Both the position numbers and the translations under genes were made by a program. A stretch of 64,000 nt of DNA from the NCBI RefSeq assembly GCF_035555955.1, contig NZ_DATMGA010000028.1, forward strand, positions 62,001 through 126,000, written 5' to 3'. The DNA is from Eoetvoesia sp035555955. GTDB lineage: Bacteria; Pseudomonadota; Gammaproteobacteria; Burkholderiales; Burkholderiaceae_B. Shown one piece after another: positions 15,286-24,800 of the stretch. The notes below the pieces were generated by a model that was given only the letters and a program-made list of their open reading frames with translations, was not told where the DNA came from and ran no database searches. Positions within the stretch are counted from its first letter, which is position 1, and each line of letters opens with the position of its first letter.

Positions 15286-16920
15286 TCATGCCGCATATCT
15301 AGGCCACGGGCTTAAATCCGCGGCGTCCATTTCAGCCATGGCCAGCTCTTCGATCAGTTGACTTTTGATGTCCGCAAAGCTGGGGTTGTTCCATTGGTTC
15401 GCCAGTTCGTGAGGGTCTTCCAGCAGGTCGAAGAGTTCGCTGTGTCCGGTGCGTCCGTATATGCTTAGACGATATCGCGCCGTGATCAGGGTTCGGATGC
15501 GGGGTGCGACGGAGAATCCCAGGTGCGGGGCCTGCGCGTCGTCTTCGACCAACACCGAGCTTGGCGGATTGGGCGTTTGATCGGCGTCGATGTCGGGAAT
15601 CAGGCTACGCCCTTGCAGGCCGTTGTACGGATGAATGCCGCAGCGTTCGAGTATGGTGGCCGAGATATCGATGCTGGAGCAGAGGTGCGGGCTTTGAAGC
15701 TGGTTCTTCCGAGCCTGGGGGTCGCGCCAGATCAAGGGCACTCGCAGTAATCCCTGCAGGTGCAGCGGGCCCTTCAACAGCAGGGAATGATCGCCCAGGA
15801 AGTCTCCGTGATCGCTGGTAAAGATAATGACCGTGTCGTCGACCTGCCCCGTTTCGCGCAGTGTGGCCAGCACATTGCCGATGGCATCATCGATCATGGT
15901 GATCATGCCGAAGGTCAGGGCGATGGCTTCCTTGGCTTCGTGCTCGAGCACATTGAAGGCGCCGAAGCTTTGATCCGAGGGGCGTCGTTTTCTTCTTTCG
16001 TTGCGCGCCCATTGCACCTGCGGCAGCACGTCGTCGGGGCAATGAAATGATTCGGGGACGACTTGGTCGTCCGGTTTGTACATGTCCCAATATCGTCCGG
16101 GTGGTGTAAATGGATGATGGGGATCGGGAAACGAGATAGTCAGGAAAAAAGGTTGGTTGGGGTGCCGGGCGGCATGCTCTTTCAGGTAATGGATGGATTC
16201 GTTTTCGATGTAGCGGGTCGGGTAAAGCTCTTCCGGCATGCGGGTGCGCCAGGCCTGGGGACAGGAATACGTGTGAGCCAAGCTGTTTTGAGGGCCCGAG
16301 AGTGTGGCGGGATCGTAGCCTTGGCCTTGCAGCCAATGGCGGTAGTGGCCGCCTACGAGATCGCCGTGTTCCGTGCAGAACTGAACGTGCTCGAATCCAT
16401 AGAAAGGGGTCTGCACTTGTAACGGATGATCCATGTTCCAACGGCTGGCCAGTTCCTGGCCATAGTCGTCTCCAGGACGGTAGCGTACGGCTTCCGAGGC
16501 GGAGGCGGGGGGCATCCACAAACCCGCTGCCGCTTTGGGTGGATTGACCATGGGCGGCATTTCATACATGTTCTGCAAATGGCTTTTTCCTATCAGGGCC
16601 GTTCTATAGCCCCTGAGCCGCAGTAGTTCGACGAAGGTGTTTTCCTGCAGCGACAACGGAATGCCATTCATGCGTACACGGTGAACGGAAGGGCGGCGCC
16701 CTGTGAATATGGATGCTCTGTTGGGCATGCATACCGGGCTGGCAACGTAGCATCGGTCGAAGCGGGTGCCGTGTTGGGCCAGGGCGTCGATGTGCGGCGT
16801 GTTGATGCGCGTTTGGCCATAGCAGCCGAGATGGTCGGCGCGCATCTGGTCCGTCATGATCAGGATGACATTGGGTGGGCGGTGATTACCCCGATTTTCT
16901 GTTGCAGTACTTTGCTTCAT
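15286..16920 (-). CDS. Type I sulfatase (arylsulfatase/choline-sulfatase-like)
   Basis: Hydrolyses sulfate esters using a formylglycine made from the Cys in SPVCMPNRASIFTGR (near residue 64), which fits the C-x-P-x-R maturation motif. The 544-residue protein opens with PNVILIMTDQMRADHLGCYG, which supplies metal-binding Asp residues, and later has TSDHGDFLGDH with further ligands. There is no signal peptide, so it should act in the cytoplasm on imported esters. It is the last gene of a sulfonate-type transporter operon, as in the ats system of pseudomonads. The formylglycine-generating enzyme is not in the window. Confidence 0.92.
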   Translation of the reverse strand: MKQSTATENRGNHRPPNVILIMTDQMRADHLGCYGQTRINTPHIDALAQHGTRFDRCYVASPVCMPNRASIFTGRRPSVHRVRMNGIPLSLQENTFVELLRLRGYRTALIGKSHLQNMYEMPPMVNPPKAAAGLWMPPASASEAVRYRPGDDYGQELASRWNMDHPLQVQTPFYGFEHVQFCTEHGDLVGGHYRHWLQGQGYDPATLSGPQNSLAHTYSCPQAWRTRMPEELYPTRYIENESIHYLKEHAARHPNQPFFLTISFPDPHHPFTPPGRYWDMYKPDDQVVPESFHCPDDVLPQVQWARNERRKRRPSDQSFGAFNVLEHEAKEAIALTFGMITMIDDAIGNVLATLRETGQVDDTVIIFTSDHGDFLGDHSLLLKGPLHLQGLLRVPLIWRDPQARKNQLQSPHLCSSIDISATILERCGIHPYNGLQGRSLIPDIDADQTPNPPSSVLVEDDAQAPHLGFSVAPRIRTLITARYRLSIYGRTGHSELFDLLEDPHELANQWNNPSFADIKSQLIEELAMAEMDAADLSPWPRYAA

Positions 16921-16926
16921 GGTGAT

Positions 16927-17721
16927 TTAATTTCCGTTTTTTTCCAATCCGTTATGCCAGCGCAGCAGCTTTGTCTTGCTGAACTGAATGAATGCCAGAT
17001 CCGTGACGATGCTGATGGCGCCGATGACCAGTATTCCCAGGATGACTTCATCGAAGCGACCGTTGTTCATGCCATTCATGATCAGGAATCCGAGCCCCGA
17101 GGTGCTGGCTATCATTTCGGCGCCGACCAGGGCGACCAGGCCTATCGACCAACCCAGGCGCAGGCCGGTAACGATGTCGGGTAGCGCTGCAGGCAGGGTC
17201 ACCAGGAAGAACATTTGGCGGTGATTCATGTCGAGCGAGCGTGCGGCACGCAGCAGGTTGAAGTCGATTTGTTGAACGCCCTTCAACGTGGTTATGAACA
17301 CCGGAAAGAACGAAGTCAGGGCAATGAGGAAGATTTTCGACTCCTCACCGATGCCGAACCAGATCAAGGCCAGGGGAATCCAGGCAAGCGGTGGAATGGG
17401 CCGCAGTGTTTCGCATAAAGGCAGGAACATAAGGCGCAGGATGCGGTAACTTCCCAGGAGGGCGCCTATCAGTACGCCCAGGAGCGAGCCGAAGAAGAAT
17501 CCCGCTACAAGACGTTGTCCGCTGATCTGAATGTATTCAAGCAGCTTGCCGGTGCTTAGTTCTTGCCATGCCAATTGAAAGACGATGGCCGGCGCGGGCA
17601 GAACGGTTTCTGATACCAGCTTGCTGATTAGTGCCAGTTTCCATGCGGCGAAGATGAGGACGATGGTGGCCAGCAGGTAGGCGAGGGGGCGAGGGTCGAA
17701 TCTCGAATGGCTTTTCGTCAT
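16927..17721 (-). CDS. SsuC/TauC-type ABC transporter permease
   Basis: Inner-membrane subunit, 264 residues, about six helices, with the EAA-type loop LRAARSLDMNHRQMFFLVTLP and RPIPPLAWIPLALIWFGIGE, the hallmark of nitrate/sulfonate/taurine permeases. ATG at 17721 overlaps the stop of the preceding permease by four bases, supporting this start over the upstream in-frame codon. The sulfatase begins 6 bases after its stop. It probably forms a heterodimer with the other permease to import an organosulfur compound. Confidence 0.9.
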   Translation of the reverse strand: MTKSHSRFDPRPLAYLLATIVLIFAAWKLALISKLVSETVLPAPAIVFQLAWQELSTGKLLEYIQISGQRLVAGFFFGSLLGVLIGALLGSYRILRLMFLPLCETLRPIPPLAWIPLALIWFGIGEESKIFLIALTSFFPVFITTLKGVQQIDFNLLRAARSLDMNHRQMFFLVTLPAALPDIVTGLRLGWSIGLVALVGAEMIASTSGLGFLIMNGMNNGRFDEVILGILVIGAISIVTDLAFIQFSKTKLLRWHNGLEKNGN

Positions 17722-18509
17722 GATTCGCTCCGGTGATTCCATGGCAGCAGCTTTTGTTCCAGCAGGTCCAGCGCCTTGGAGGCCGCCAGGCCGAGGAAAC
17801 CGATGACAAGCATGCCGACCATGGTGATGTCCGTGCGGAAGGAGTTGCGTGCCTCCATGATCAGCGAACCCAGCCCGTGAACGGTGGCTATCATTTCCGC
17901 TGCTACGATGATTGTGAAACAGGCGATAAGCGCTACCCGCAGGCCCGTGAAAATGCGCGGGAGCGCGGCGGGAAGAATCACTTGCCGGAAAATGTCCCGG
18001 GTTTCCATATCCATGGACATGGCCGCCCGGATGAGCAGGGGGTCGATAAGCTTGACGCTGCTGATGGTGTAGGTGACGATGATCCAGAAGGCGCCGAAGC
18101 CAATGAGCATTATTTTCGACAACTCGCCAATGCCGAACCAGGCAATGAACAAAGGTAGTACGCTGATGGCGGCGATCGACCGTCCAAACGTGACAATGGG
18201 GTAGGCAAGCCTGTCCATGCTGCGGTAGTAGCCCGTTGCCAGTCCTAGTGGAACGCCCACCAATACCGCCCCGAGAAACCCAAGGGCTATCCGCTTCAGG
18301 GTCACGGCGATATGGATGGAGATTACGATGCCGTCGGGGAAGCCATTGGTGGCAATGTCGTACAGGGCCAATAGCAGATCGCTGGGAGGAGGAAACAAAA
18401 ATGGCGAAATCAGCCCGGCCTTGGAAAGAATTTGCCAGGCGGCGAGAGCGGCAGCCATGGTACCCATGCCAAGCAGGCGATTGCTTGAAGCAATATCAGG
18501 AAAGCGCAT
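17718..18509 (-). CDS. SsuC/TauC-type ABC transporter permease
   Basis: Second permease of the set, 263 residues, with six predicted helices, ISVLPLFIAWFGIGELSK and the EAA loop IRAAMSMDMETRDIFRQVILP. Its start lies inside the end of the ATPase gene (14-base overlap) and its stop overlaps the next permease start, so the whole operon is tightly coupled. Most SsuABC systems have one permease gene; two distinct ones here suggest a heterodimeric channel. Confidence 0.9.
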   Translation of the reverse strand: MRFPDIASSNRLLGMGTMAAALAAWQILSKAGLISPFLFPPPSDLLLALYDIATNGFPDGIVISIHIAVTLKRIALGFLGAVLVGVPLGLATGYYRSMDRLAYPIVTFGRSIAAISVLPLFIAWFGIGELSKIMLIGFGAFWIIVTYTISSVKLIDPLLIRAAMSMDMETRDIFRQVILPAALPRIFTGLRVALIACFTIIVAAEMIATVHGLGSLIMEARNSFRTDITMVGMLVIGFLGLAASKALDLLEQKLLPWNHRSES

Positions 18510-19242
18510 TCTGGATCTCGTTTTCTAGAGCAAGGCATTGCAGGTTGGTGCGCTCCCGAGGACGGGGGAGGTCTATGATGTATTCCGATCCAAGCCGCCC
18601 GGGATTGGGCTTGAGCACGATGACGCGGTCGGCAAGCATCAGCGCCTCGGTCACGCTATGCGTCACGAACACAACGGTCTTTTTCTGTGCTTCCCATATC
18701 TGCAGGATTTCCCGCTGCATATCCAGGCGGGTCAGCTCGTCCAGCGCGCCGAACGGCTCGTCCATGAGGAGTATCTTGGGATTCAAGGCAAGGGTGCGTG
18801 CAATGGCAACCCGCTGCTGCATGCCGCCCGAAAGTTCGTAGGGGTATTTGTCTTCGAATCCCTTCAGGCGTACGAGCTCGATGAGTTCGTCAGCCTGCCT
18901 GGATGACTCGCTGGGAGATAGCCCGCGCTGCTTGCAGGCGAACAGAATGTTCTTGCGTGCCGTCAACCAGGGGAAAAGGCCGAATTGCTGGAAGACCACC
19001 CCTTTGCCTTTGCCGGGACTCGTTACTTTTTCATCACCCACCCAGATCTCGCCGGACGAGGGGGTGAGAAAGCCGGCGATCATGTTCAAAAGAGTGGTCT
19101 TGCCGCAGCCGCTTCTGCCCAGCAGGCAAACGAACTCATTGGGCTTGATGGCTAGATCGACGTCTTGCAGGGCCGGTACGTTGCGGCCGTCGGTGGATCG
19201 ATAGGTTTTGGAAACCTGCTTGATCTGGATCCCGTTGCTCAT
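18496..19242 (-). CDS. SsuB/TauB-type ABC transporter ATP-binding protein
   Basis: ATPase of 248 residues with Walker A GRSGCGKTTLL, Q-loop VFQQFGLFPW, signature LSGGMQQRVAIARTL, Walker B ILLMDEPFGALD and FVTHSVTEAL. The length and sequence are those of sulfonate, nitrate and taurine transporters, without a TOBE domain. AAGAGGA at proper spacing supports the ATG at 19242; the frame stays open for about 660 bases further upstream, through the binding-protein gene, but that part is a shadow. It follows the binding-protein gene by 83 bases. Confidence 0.93.
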   Translation of the reverse strand: MSNGIQIKQVSKTYRSTDGRNVPALQDVDLAIKPNEFVCLLGRSGCGKTTLLNMIAGFLTPSSGEIWVGDEKVTSPGKGKGVVFQQFGLFPWLTARKNILFACKQRGLSPSESSRQADELIELVRLKGFEDKYPYELSGGMQQRVAIARTLALNPKILLMDEPFGALDELTRLDMQREILQIWEAQKKTVVFVTHSVTEALMLADRVIVLKPNPGRLGSEYIIDLPRPRERTNLQCLALENEIQNALS

Positions 19243-19325
19243 TGCTTTCATCCTCTTGCGCGGAACGGTGGTTGTTGGCGTGGTGCCGGCGCCGCTGTTG
19301 TTATTGCTGATTCCGGCGCAGGTAT

Positions 19326-20459
19326 TTATTTGGCGCCTAGATCGACCAGGTTTTTGTCGATTTGGGCGAGCGGTGCGCCATCCGTCAGCTTCATGACGTC
19401 CACAGGGCGCCGCAGCCTGCCCGTGCGGGAGAGAAAGCCCAGTACCGCATCCATGTCGTCCAGATACCCTTTGTCGAGCGCCAGGCTGTTGGTATTGTCT
19501 TTCAGGATGGCATGATCGACCTTGGGGTCTTCTTGAAAGAATTTCGAATAGATATCGACGACTTGATCGTAGTTCTTGGGGTCGGAGATGAATGCCTGCG
19601 CCTTGATATAGGCGCGCAGCAAGGCCTTGACAGTATTTGGATTGGACTTCACGAAGTCTGCGGTCGAGGCCAGGACGGTACGGGTATAGTCGATTCGTTG
19701 CGCTTCGCCCCTGTTGCCGCTGAAGTTGCTGGTTGTGCCTGTGTGTATAAGGTCGACCTTTTCCTTTTGCTGGGCTTGGTGGATCCAGGGCTGCCACGTG
19801 ACCATGCCGTCGATGGCTCCGTTCGACAGACTGGCCATTTGAGCTGGAGGAGGAAGGTTGGTGATCTGTATCTTGGCGCAATCCACGTTGTATCGAGTGC
19901 AAAGCAGTTGCAGCATTTGTTCGGCGCCCGAGCCTTTGAGCAGCCCGATCTTCTTTCCCTCTAGTTGTTTGGGAGTGGTAATGCCTGCCGAGCTCCGCAC
20001 CACGACGCCCATGGTGCGATCCACGATAGCCAGGCTGGCCAGTACCACCACAGGCAGGCCGTTGCTGCGCAGGGTCAACACCGGGGCCTGGGTGGGGTTG
20101 CTGACGTCCACGGCGCCTGAAACCATGGCTTCAAGCTGCATCATCCCGGCAGGGAAAGTTTTCAGGTTTACCTTTGTAAAACCTTCTTCCTTGAAATACC
20201 CGTTGTGTGCGGCAATGATGGCGTGGCCGCCAGCGCCCCATCCTGGGCCAACGCCGATATTGATCTCCGTTTTTTCCAGAGCGTCTTGGGCCTGAGCCTG
20301 GGCCGCCGTGGCGCAGGCAAACGATGCTGCGCATGCCAAGACAGCCATTCCCGCGAATTTGCCGACAGTGCGTTGCAGTATGGAGCGAGCGTGTTTCGCC
20401 CCTGTTTGACCCGGGAGTCTTTCAGGGGTACGGGCTTTGGCTGTTGTGCCGTTCATCAT
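19326..20459 (-). CDS. SsuA/TauA/AtsR-type periplasmic binding protein
   Basis: Substrate-binding protein of the importer, 377 residues. It has a long N-terminal leader: positively charged through about residue 33, then a hydrophobic stretch FAGMAVLACAASFACATAAQA with cleavage near residue 55. The mature part has INIGVGPGWGAGGHAIIAAHNGYFKEEG and the GAVDVSN and LEGKKIGLLKGS segments of the NMT1/SsuA family. CAGGAGA lies upstream of the paired ATGs. As first gene of the operon, next to a divergent LysR gene, it is expected to be regulated. Sulfonate versus sulfate ester is not decided by sequence, though the sulfatase favours the ester. Confidence 0.9.
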   Translation of the reverse strand: MMNGTTAKARTPERLPGQTGAKHARSILQRTVGKFAGMAVLACAASFACATAAQAQAQDALEKTEINIGVGPGWGAGGHAIIAAHNGYFKEEGFTKVNLKTFPAGMMQLEAMVSGAVDVSNPTQAPVLTLRSNGLPVVVLASLAIVDRTMGVVVRSSAGITTPKQLEGKKIGLLKGSGAEQMLQLLCTRYNVDCAKIQITNLPPPAQMASLSNGAIDGMVTWQPWIHQAQQKEKVDLIHTGTTSNFSGNRGEAQRIDYTRTVLASTADFVKSNPNTVKALLRAYIKAQAFISDPKNYDQVVDIYSKFFQEDPKVDHAILKDNTNSLALDKGYLDDMDAVLGFLSRTGRLRRPVDVMKLTDGAPLAQIDKNLVDLGAK

Positions 20460-20653
20460 GGTTTGTCTCCTGATGTTAGTCGTTATTTATTGACTGATTA
20501 TTATCGAGATGGTTGTTTGCGCTCTCGACCATGTTTGCTGCGCGGGTGGGGAGCTCTCTTTCGAGCATTCTAGGTGAGCGGTCGTCTCGATGGGTACTAA
20601 GATTTTCCGTCATGCGATAATCAGGCGGTTATTACCTGCTTGAGGCGTCTTCC

Positions 20654-21592
20654 ATGACCGATGATTTGTACGATCAGTTGCCCAGGCGGCTTAAATTGCG
20701 CGAGTTGAGGATACTGTTGGCTGTGGCGGACTGTGGCAGCTTTCATGGCGCGGCGCGCGCAATACATGTGTCCCAACCCGCAATTACCAACGCAATCGCC
20801 AGCCTGGAAGAGGCCCTGGCCGTCAGGTTGTTCGACCGTACTCCACAGGGGGTGCAGCCGACTCCGCACGGCATCAATTTCATTCTTCGGTCAAGAGCCA
20901 TTTTCGGCGAAATCAAGCTTGCCGTTGATGAGATAACGGCGGTGTCCACCGGTGCGCAAAAAGTGCTTCACGTGGGGACGGTGCCCTTGCCGGCCAGCGG
21001 GATATTGCCAGTCGCCTTGAAGCAGTTGCATGATCAGTACCCAGGGATCGAGGTTTCTGTTCTTGAGGCGTCGGAGCAGGTATTGGCAACCGCCCTGAAA
21101 GCCAGGCGGATCGATCTTTTTATGTCACGAATACCTCGCGACACACAAGATTCCGCATTTACTTTCGAGACACTGTACGAAGATACGTTATGCATTATCG
21201 CCAACCGGAATCATTCCCTTGCTGGTCGCGCACAGCTGAAATTTTCCGACTTGAAGGATGAGGCCTGGGTGCTTCCGCCGGCTGGCTCCTTTTTTCACGA
21301 CCATATTCAGCGTGCGCTGGGTCAAGGAAGCATTCCGATGCCGCGGCCGACGATGGAAACACTGTCCGCCGCAGTCATGCATGGTTTGATCGGCGCAGGC
21401 AATTATGTGGGTTTTTCTACTTGGTCGGTCTGGTCGTTCAATCCGTTGAGACCCATGCTGGCGCAGTTGGATCTGGCGCTGCCGGCGGTCAGGGCGCCCA
21501 TAGGTGTGGTAGCGCTGAAGGACAGGCCAATCGATCCGCTGGGACAGTCTCTGATAGACGGCGTCAGGCAGTTGGCGCGGGATTCTCGGTAA
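20654..21592 (+). CDS. LysR-family regulator of the sulfatase/transport operon
   Basis: Probable activator of the divergent transporter-sulfatase operon. The 312-residue protein has an N-terminal winged helix (LRELRILLAVADCGSFHGAA, then SQPAITNAIASLEEALAV) and a periplasmic-binding-protein-like effector domain. It starts 194 bases from the divergent gene. An ATAA...TTAT half-palindrome at 20617-20632 lies just before its start and may be a binding site, though this is weak. CysB/Cbl-type sulfur control is not evident from the sequence. Confidence 0.9.
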   Translation: MTDDLYDQLPRRLKLRELRILLAVADCGSFHGAARAIHVSQPAITNAIASLEEALAVRLFDRTPQGVQPTPHGINFILRSRAIFGEIKLAVDEITAVSTGAQKVLHVGTVPLPASGILPVALKQLHDQYPGIEVSVLEASEQVLATALKARRIDLFMSRIPRDTQDSAFTFETLYEDTLCIIANRNHSLAGRAQLKFSDLKDEAWVLPPAGSFFHDHIQRALGQGSIPMPRPTMETLSAAVMHGLIGAGNYVGFSTWSVWSFNPLRPMLAQLDLALPAVRAPIGVVALKDRPIDPLGQSLIDGVRQLARDSR

Positions 21593-21716
21593 CGGAGGTT
21601 TGCCATCTTTGCATTGGATGACCAGTAGGGTGGTTTTCACTCTATTGTGATCTATCACTTGATCTATTACATTATTTGCCCTATATTTTTCATGTCGCTA
21701 TTCCGGCTTGTTCGCC

Positions 21717-22418
21717 ATGTCTTCGATTTCACGCTCGTCCGATTCCTTGACACATCAGGCGTCTCACCCCGGGAAGGATGCAGGCTTGCTGACCGACGAT
21801 GCTTATCGCGTCCTGAAATGGAAAATCCTGAGCATGGAGCTGCCGCCGGGCACCTGGCTCAACGAGTTGGGGCTGGTCAAAAGCATTGGATTCAGCCGTG
21901 CGCCTATCCATCAGGCTTTGCATCGCTTACAGTCCGATGGCCTAGTGGAGATCCGCCCGCGCAAGGGGGCGTTGGTGCGGGTCTGGTCGCCCGAGGATAT
22001 CGAGCATTTGATCGAAGCGCGCATCCCGCTGGAGACGACGGTGGTTCGCCTGGCCAGCGCGCGCGCCAGCGATGCCGAGATTGCGGAACTCAATGAGCGA
22101 ATGGCGCAAGGGCCCGCATTATTGAAAGCCTCCGATCGCGAGGGGCTGGTGATGCTCGATCATTTGTTTCACCAGTCGCTTGCGCGTTTTGCCCGCAATC
22201 CGGTTTTGGGCGAGCTGGTGGAGAACATCCATCATCGTTCGATGCTGTTGTGGTACTTGCCGTTATCCGGCCACCAAGAGTATGGCCAGGTCATTACTCA
22301 GCATCAAAGCATTCTCGACGCCATCGCCGCGCGCGATGCCGAGGCCGCGATTCGCGCCATGACTGACCATCTATCCACGTTTTCAAATAGCCATTCATCT
22401 GTGCACTCGGAGCCTTGA
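21717..22418 (+). CDS. GntR-family (FCD) transcriptional regulator
   Basis: Regulator of 233 residues: winged helix (AYRVLKWKILSMELPPGTWL, then IGFSRAPIHQALHRLQSDG) and an all-helical FCD ligand domain with metal-type His residues (LDHLFHQSLA, HQSILDAIAARDAEAA). ATG 21717 is chosen; TTG 21708 is in frame upstream. The inverted repeat GTGAT-CT-ATCAC at 21647-21658 lies in the upstream region and could be its operator. It precedes a cupin gene and a Pot-type importer on the same strand and probably controls them. Confidence 0.9.
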   Translation: MSSISRSSDSLTHQASHPGKDAGLLTDDAYRVLKWKILSMELPPGTWLNELGLVKSIGFSRAPIHQALHRLQSDGLVEIRPRKGALVRVWSPEDIEHLIEARIPLETTVVRLASARASDAEIAELNERMAQGPALLKASDREGLVMLDHLFHQSLARFARNPVLGELVENIHHRSMLLWYLPLSGHQEYGQVITQHQSILDAIAARDAEAAIRAMTDHLSTFSNSHSSVHSEP

Positions 22419-22436
22419 TGAATTCTTGTTCGCGCC

Positions 22437-22871
22437 ATGACTAAAGACCACCGTATTCATATCAACTCGCCGGTTGGCGAGGTGCTTGTCACTACCAAAG
22501 ACCTGGATCCCGAGCGCTGGCTAGACTTTCCCGACATAGGGCTGCGCCAGTACCTGTACTGGGTGCATCCCGAGACCGGCGCCAGCATTGCTTTGCTCGA
22601 GTTTGAGAAAGGGGGCGGCATCCCCGTGCGGCATACCCATGCCTCCAACCAGTTCATGTACTGTATCGAGGGCGAGTATGAGTATTCAACAACGGGCCTG
22701 CTGCTGCGCCCGGGTGACTTTTATATGAACCCGAAGGATAGTCCGCATGGGCCTACCCTTGCCCACACCCGTTGCCTGCTTATCGAAATGTATGATGGCC
22801 GGCACTATTACGAGAAGCCGTCCTACCATACGGATGAAACTTTGGTGGAGCCCACCGGTGGAAGCCAGTGA
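22437..22871 (+). CDS. Cupin-domain protein
   Basis: A 144-residue single-cupin protein. The first cupin motif is G-x-x-x-x-x-RHTHASNQFMYCIEGE and the second is LRPGDFYMNPKDSPHGP, giving a likely 3-His/1-Glu metal site. Such proteins can be dioxygenases, isomerases or ligand-sensing proteins, and the function cannot be assigned. It lies 18 bases after the GntR gene and 7 bases before the importer ATPase, so it is part of that operon and may process the imported substrate. Confidence 0.8.
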   Translation: MTKDHRIHINSPVGEVLVTTKDLDPERWLDFPDIGLRQYLYWVHPETGASIALLEFEKGGGIPVRHTHASNQFMYCIEGEYEYSTTGLLLRPGDFYMNPKDSPHGPTLAHTRCLLIEMYDGRHYYEKPSYHTDETLVEPTGGSQ

Positions 22872-22878
22872 GGGCGCT

Positions 22879-23925
22879 ATGAGCAAAGCCAAAGTTTCCG
22901 TCCGCCAGTTGTACAAGCGCTATGGGGCGACCCTGGCGGCCGATCATATCGACCTGGATATTCGCGAGGGCGAGTTTCTGACTTTGCTGGGGGCCAGCGG
23001 CTGCGGTAAAACGACGCTGATGCGCATGATCGCGGGCTTGGAAACAGCGGATTCGGGCTCCATTGTCATCGACGGCAAGGATGTTACGCATCTTCCTCCG
23101 CGTCAGCGTCGGCTGGGCATGGTGTTCCAGCAGTATTCTCTTTTTCCCCACATGACCATCGAGGAGAACGTCGGCTATGGGCTGCGCGCGCAAAAGGTGG
23201 ACCGCGCCACGATCAACGCGCGCGTGCAGGAGATGCTGGAATTGATTCAGCTTCCCCACGTGCGACGGCACAAGCCTGGCCAGTTGTCGGGTGGCCAGCA
23301 GCAGCGTGTGGCTCTGGCGCGTGCGCTGGCCACGCGCCCTTCGGTGCTGATGCTCGACGAGCCGCTTGGCGCGCTCGATCTGAAGCTGCGCCGACAGTTG
23401 CAGACCGAATTGAAGCATATCCATCGTTCAACAGGCTCGACCTTCCTGTTCGTGACCCATGACCAGGAAGAAGCGCTTTATATGTCGGATCGTATCGCGG
23501 TCATGAGGGCGGGCAAAATCGAGCAGCTCGATACGCCGGAGCAAATCTACTTGGAGCCGGCCAGCGAGTTCGTGGCGGATTTTGTCGGCGATGTGTCGTT
23601 TATTGAGGGTGAGTACGATCCGGCCGTGTGTTGCTTGATGTTGGGTGACGGCATGATCAAGTGTGAACTCGACCATGCCGGGGGAGCCGCGCGGGTGGCC
23701 GTGCGCCCTGAGGGCGCCAGCCTGACGACAGACGCCGATGCGTCGACGCTGCCGGGCGTCATCGCCGAAGTCGCCCAGCAAACCGGCACCACTTTGTATC
23801 GTATTGCCCTGTCGGGCGGGCAGGAGATTAAAGTTCGTTCGCTCGGGGTTGTTCACGCGGCAACGATGCTTGGCCAGCCCGTGCGCGTACGGGTGGATCG
23901 TTGCGCTCTGGTGGCGAAGGGGTAG
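22879..23925 (+). CDS. ABC transporter ATP-binding protein (PotA-like)
   Basis: ATPase of the second Pot-type importer, 348 residues, with Walker A GASGCGKTTLM, Q-loop VFQQYSLFPH, signature LSGGQQQRVALARAL, Walker B VLMLDEPLGALD, FVTHDQEEAL and a C-terminal TOBE domain. GAGGG lies ahead of ATG 22879; the open frame upstream runs through the cupin gene and is not used. Walker A carries Ala-Ser-Gly-Cys, so it is not a recent duplicate of the ATPase at 9.3 kb. Confidence 0.93.
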   Translation: MSKAKVSVRQLYKRYGATLAADHIDLDIREGEFLTLLGASGCGKTTLMRMIAGLETADSGSIVIDGKDVTHLPPRQRRLGMVFQQYSLFPHMTIEENVGYGLRAQKVDRATINARVQEMLELIQLPHVRRHKPGQLSGGQQQRVALARALATRPSVLMLDEPLGALDLKLRRQLQTELKHIHRSTGSTFLFVTHDQEEALYMSDRIAVMRAGKIEQLDTPEQIYLEPASEFVADFVGDVSFIEGEYDPAVCCLMLGDGMIKCELDHAGGAARVAVRPEGASLTTDADASTLPGVIAEVAQQTGTTLYRIALSGGQEIKVRSLGVVHAATMLGQPVRVRVDRCALVAKG

Positions 23926-23930
23926 CGCTT

Positions 23931-24794
23931 ATGGCCGCAGCAACCGTCGGCAGCATGAAGGGAAACCGGGCTTTGCCTCTTTGGCTGGTTCTTGTCCTGC
24001 CCGGAATTCTGCTAGTGGTGGGGGTAATGGTCCTGCCGCTGGTGGACATGGTGGTGATCAGTTTTCGGCATTCCAGCTTCGGCCAGATTTTGCCGGGCTT
24101 TACCTTGGCCAATTACATCGGGCTGTTTACCGAGCCGGCCAATCTGACCTTGTTCGCCAATACGTTCATGAGCGCGGCGGCGGTTACGGTTCTGTGCGCG
24201 GTGCTGGGGTTCCCCGTGGCGGTTGTGATCACGAACGCTTCGCCCAGATGGCGCGGCGTGCTGTATTTTCTTGTGGCGGCGCCGCTGCTGGTGAATACGG
24301 TGGTTCGCACATACGGGTGGCTGCTGATTCTTGGGCGCAAGGGCCTGATCAACGATATCCTGATGGCGTCGGGGTTCATTGACGAACCGCTGGCGCTGAC
24401 TGGGAATTACCTGGGCATGATCATCGGCGGCACGCAAGTATTCCTGCCTTTCATGATTTTGTCGTTGGCAACGTCGCTAATGGGGATCGACCGGCGTTTG
24501 CTGGAGGCGGGGGATATTCTTGGCGCGACGGAGCTGCGCAAGTTTTTCACGATTACCCTGCCGTTGGCCATGCCTGGCCTGATTGCTGGCAGCGTGCTGG
24601 TGTTCAGCCTGATGTTGGGGGCGTTCGTCACGCCCCTGATTCTGGGCGGCACGGCCATCAAATACATTTCCGTCAGTGTATATACAGATGCCTTGGTGCT
24701 GTTCAACCTGCCCCGGGCGACGGCTCTATCGCTGATCCTGATGGTGACGGTGCTGGTCGTGTACTTTATTCAAAAACGTCTGTCAGGCAGGTAA
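23931..24794 (+). CDS. ABC transporter permease (PotB-like)
   Basis: Inner-membrane subunit of 287 residues with about six helices and the EAA loop LEAGDILGATELRKFFTITLP. AGGGG precedes ATG 23931, 5 bases after the ATPase stop; an earlier in-frame start would overlap the ATPase and is less likely. The first long helix begins LPLWLVLVLPGILLVVGVMV. It pairs with the next permease. Confidence 0.9.
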   Translation: MAAATVGSMKGNRALPLWLVLVLPGILLVVGVMVLPLVDMVVISFRHSSFGQILPGFTLANYIGLFTEPANLTLFANTFMSAAAVTVLCAVLGFPVAVVITNASPRWRGVLYFLVAAPLLVNTVVRTYGWLLILGRKGLINDILMASGFIDEPLALTGNYLGMIIGGTQVFLPFMILSLATSLMGIDRRLLEAGDILGATELRKFFTITLPLAMPGLIAGSVLVFSLMLGAFVTPLILGGTAIKYISVSVYTDALVLFNLPRATALSLILMVTVLVVYFIQKRLSGR

Positions 24795-24800
24795 TCCGCC

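Noticed and set aside
19243..19902. Possible N-terminal extension of the sulfonate-type ATPase
   Set aside because: It overlaps the binding-protein gene in another frame and has no domain similarity. A good ribosome binding site and family length support the start at 19242.
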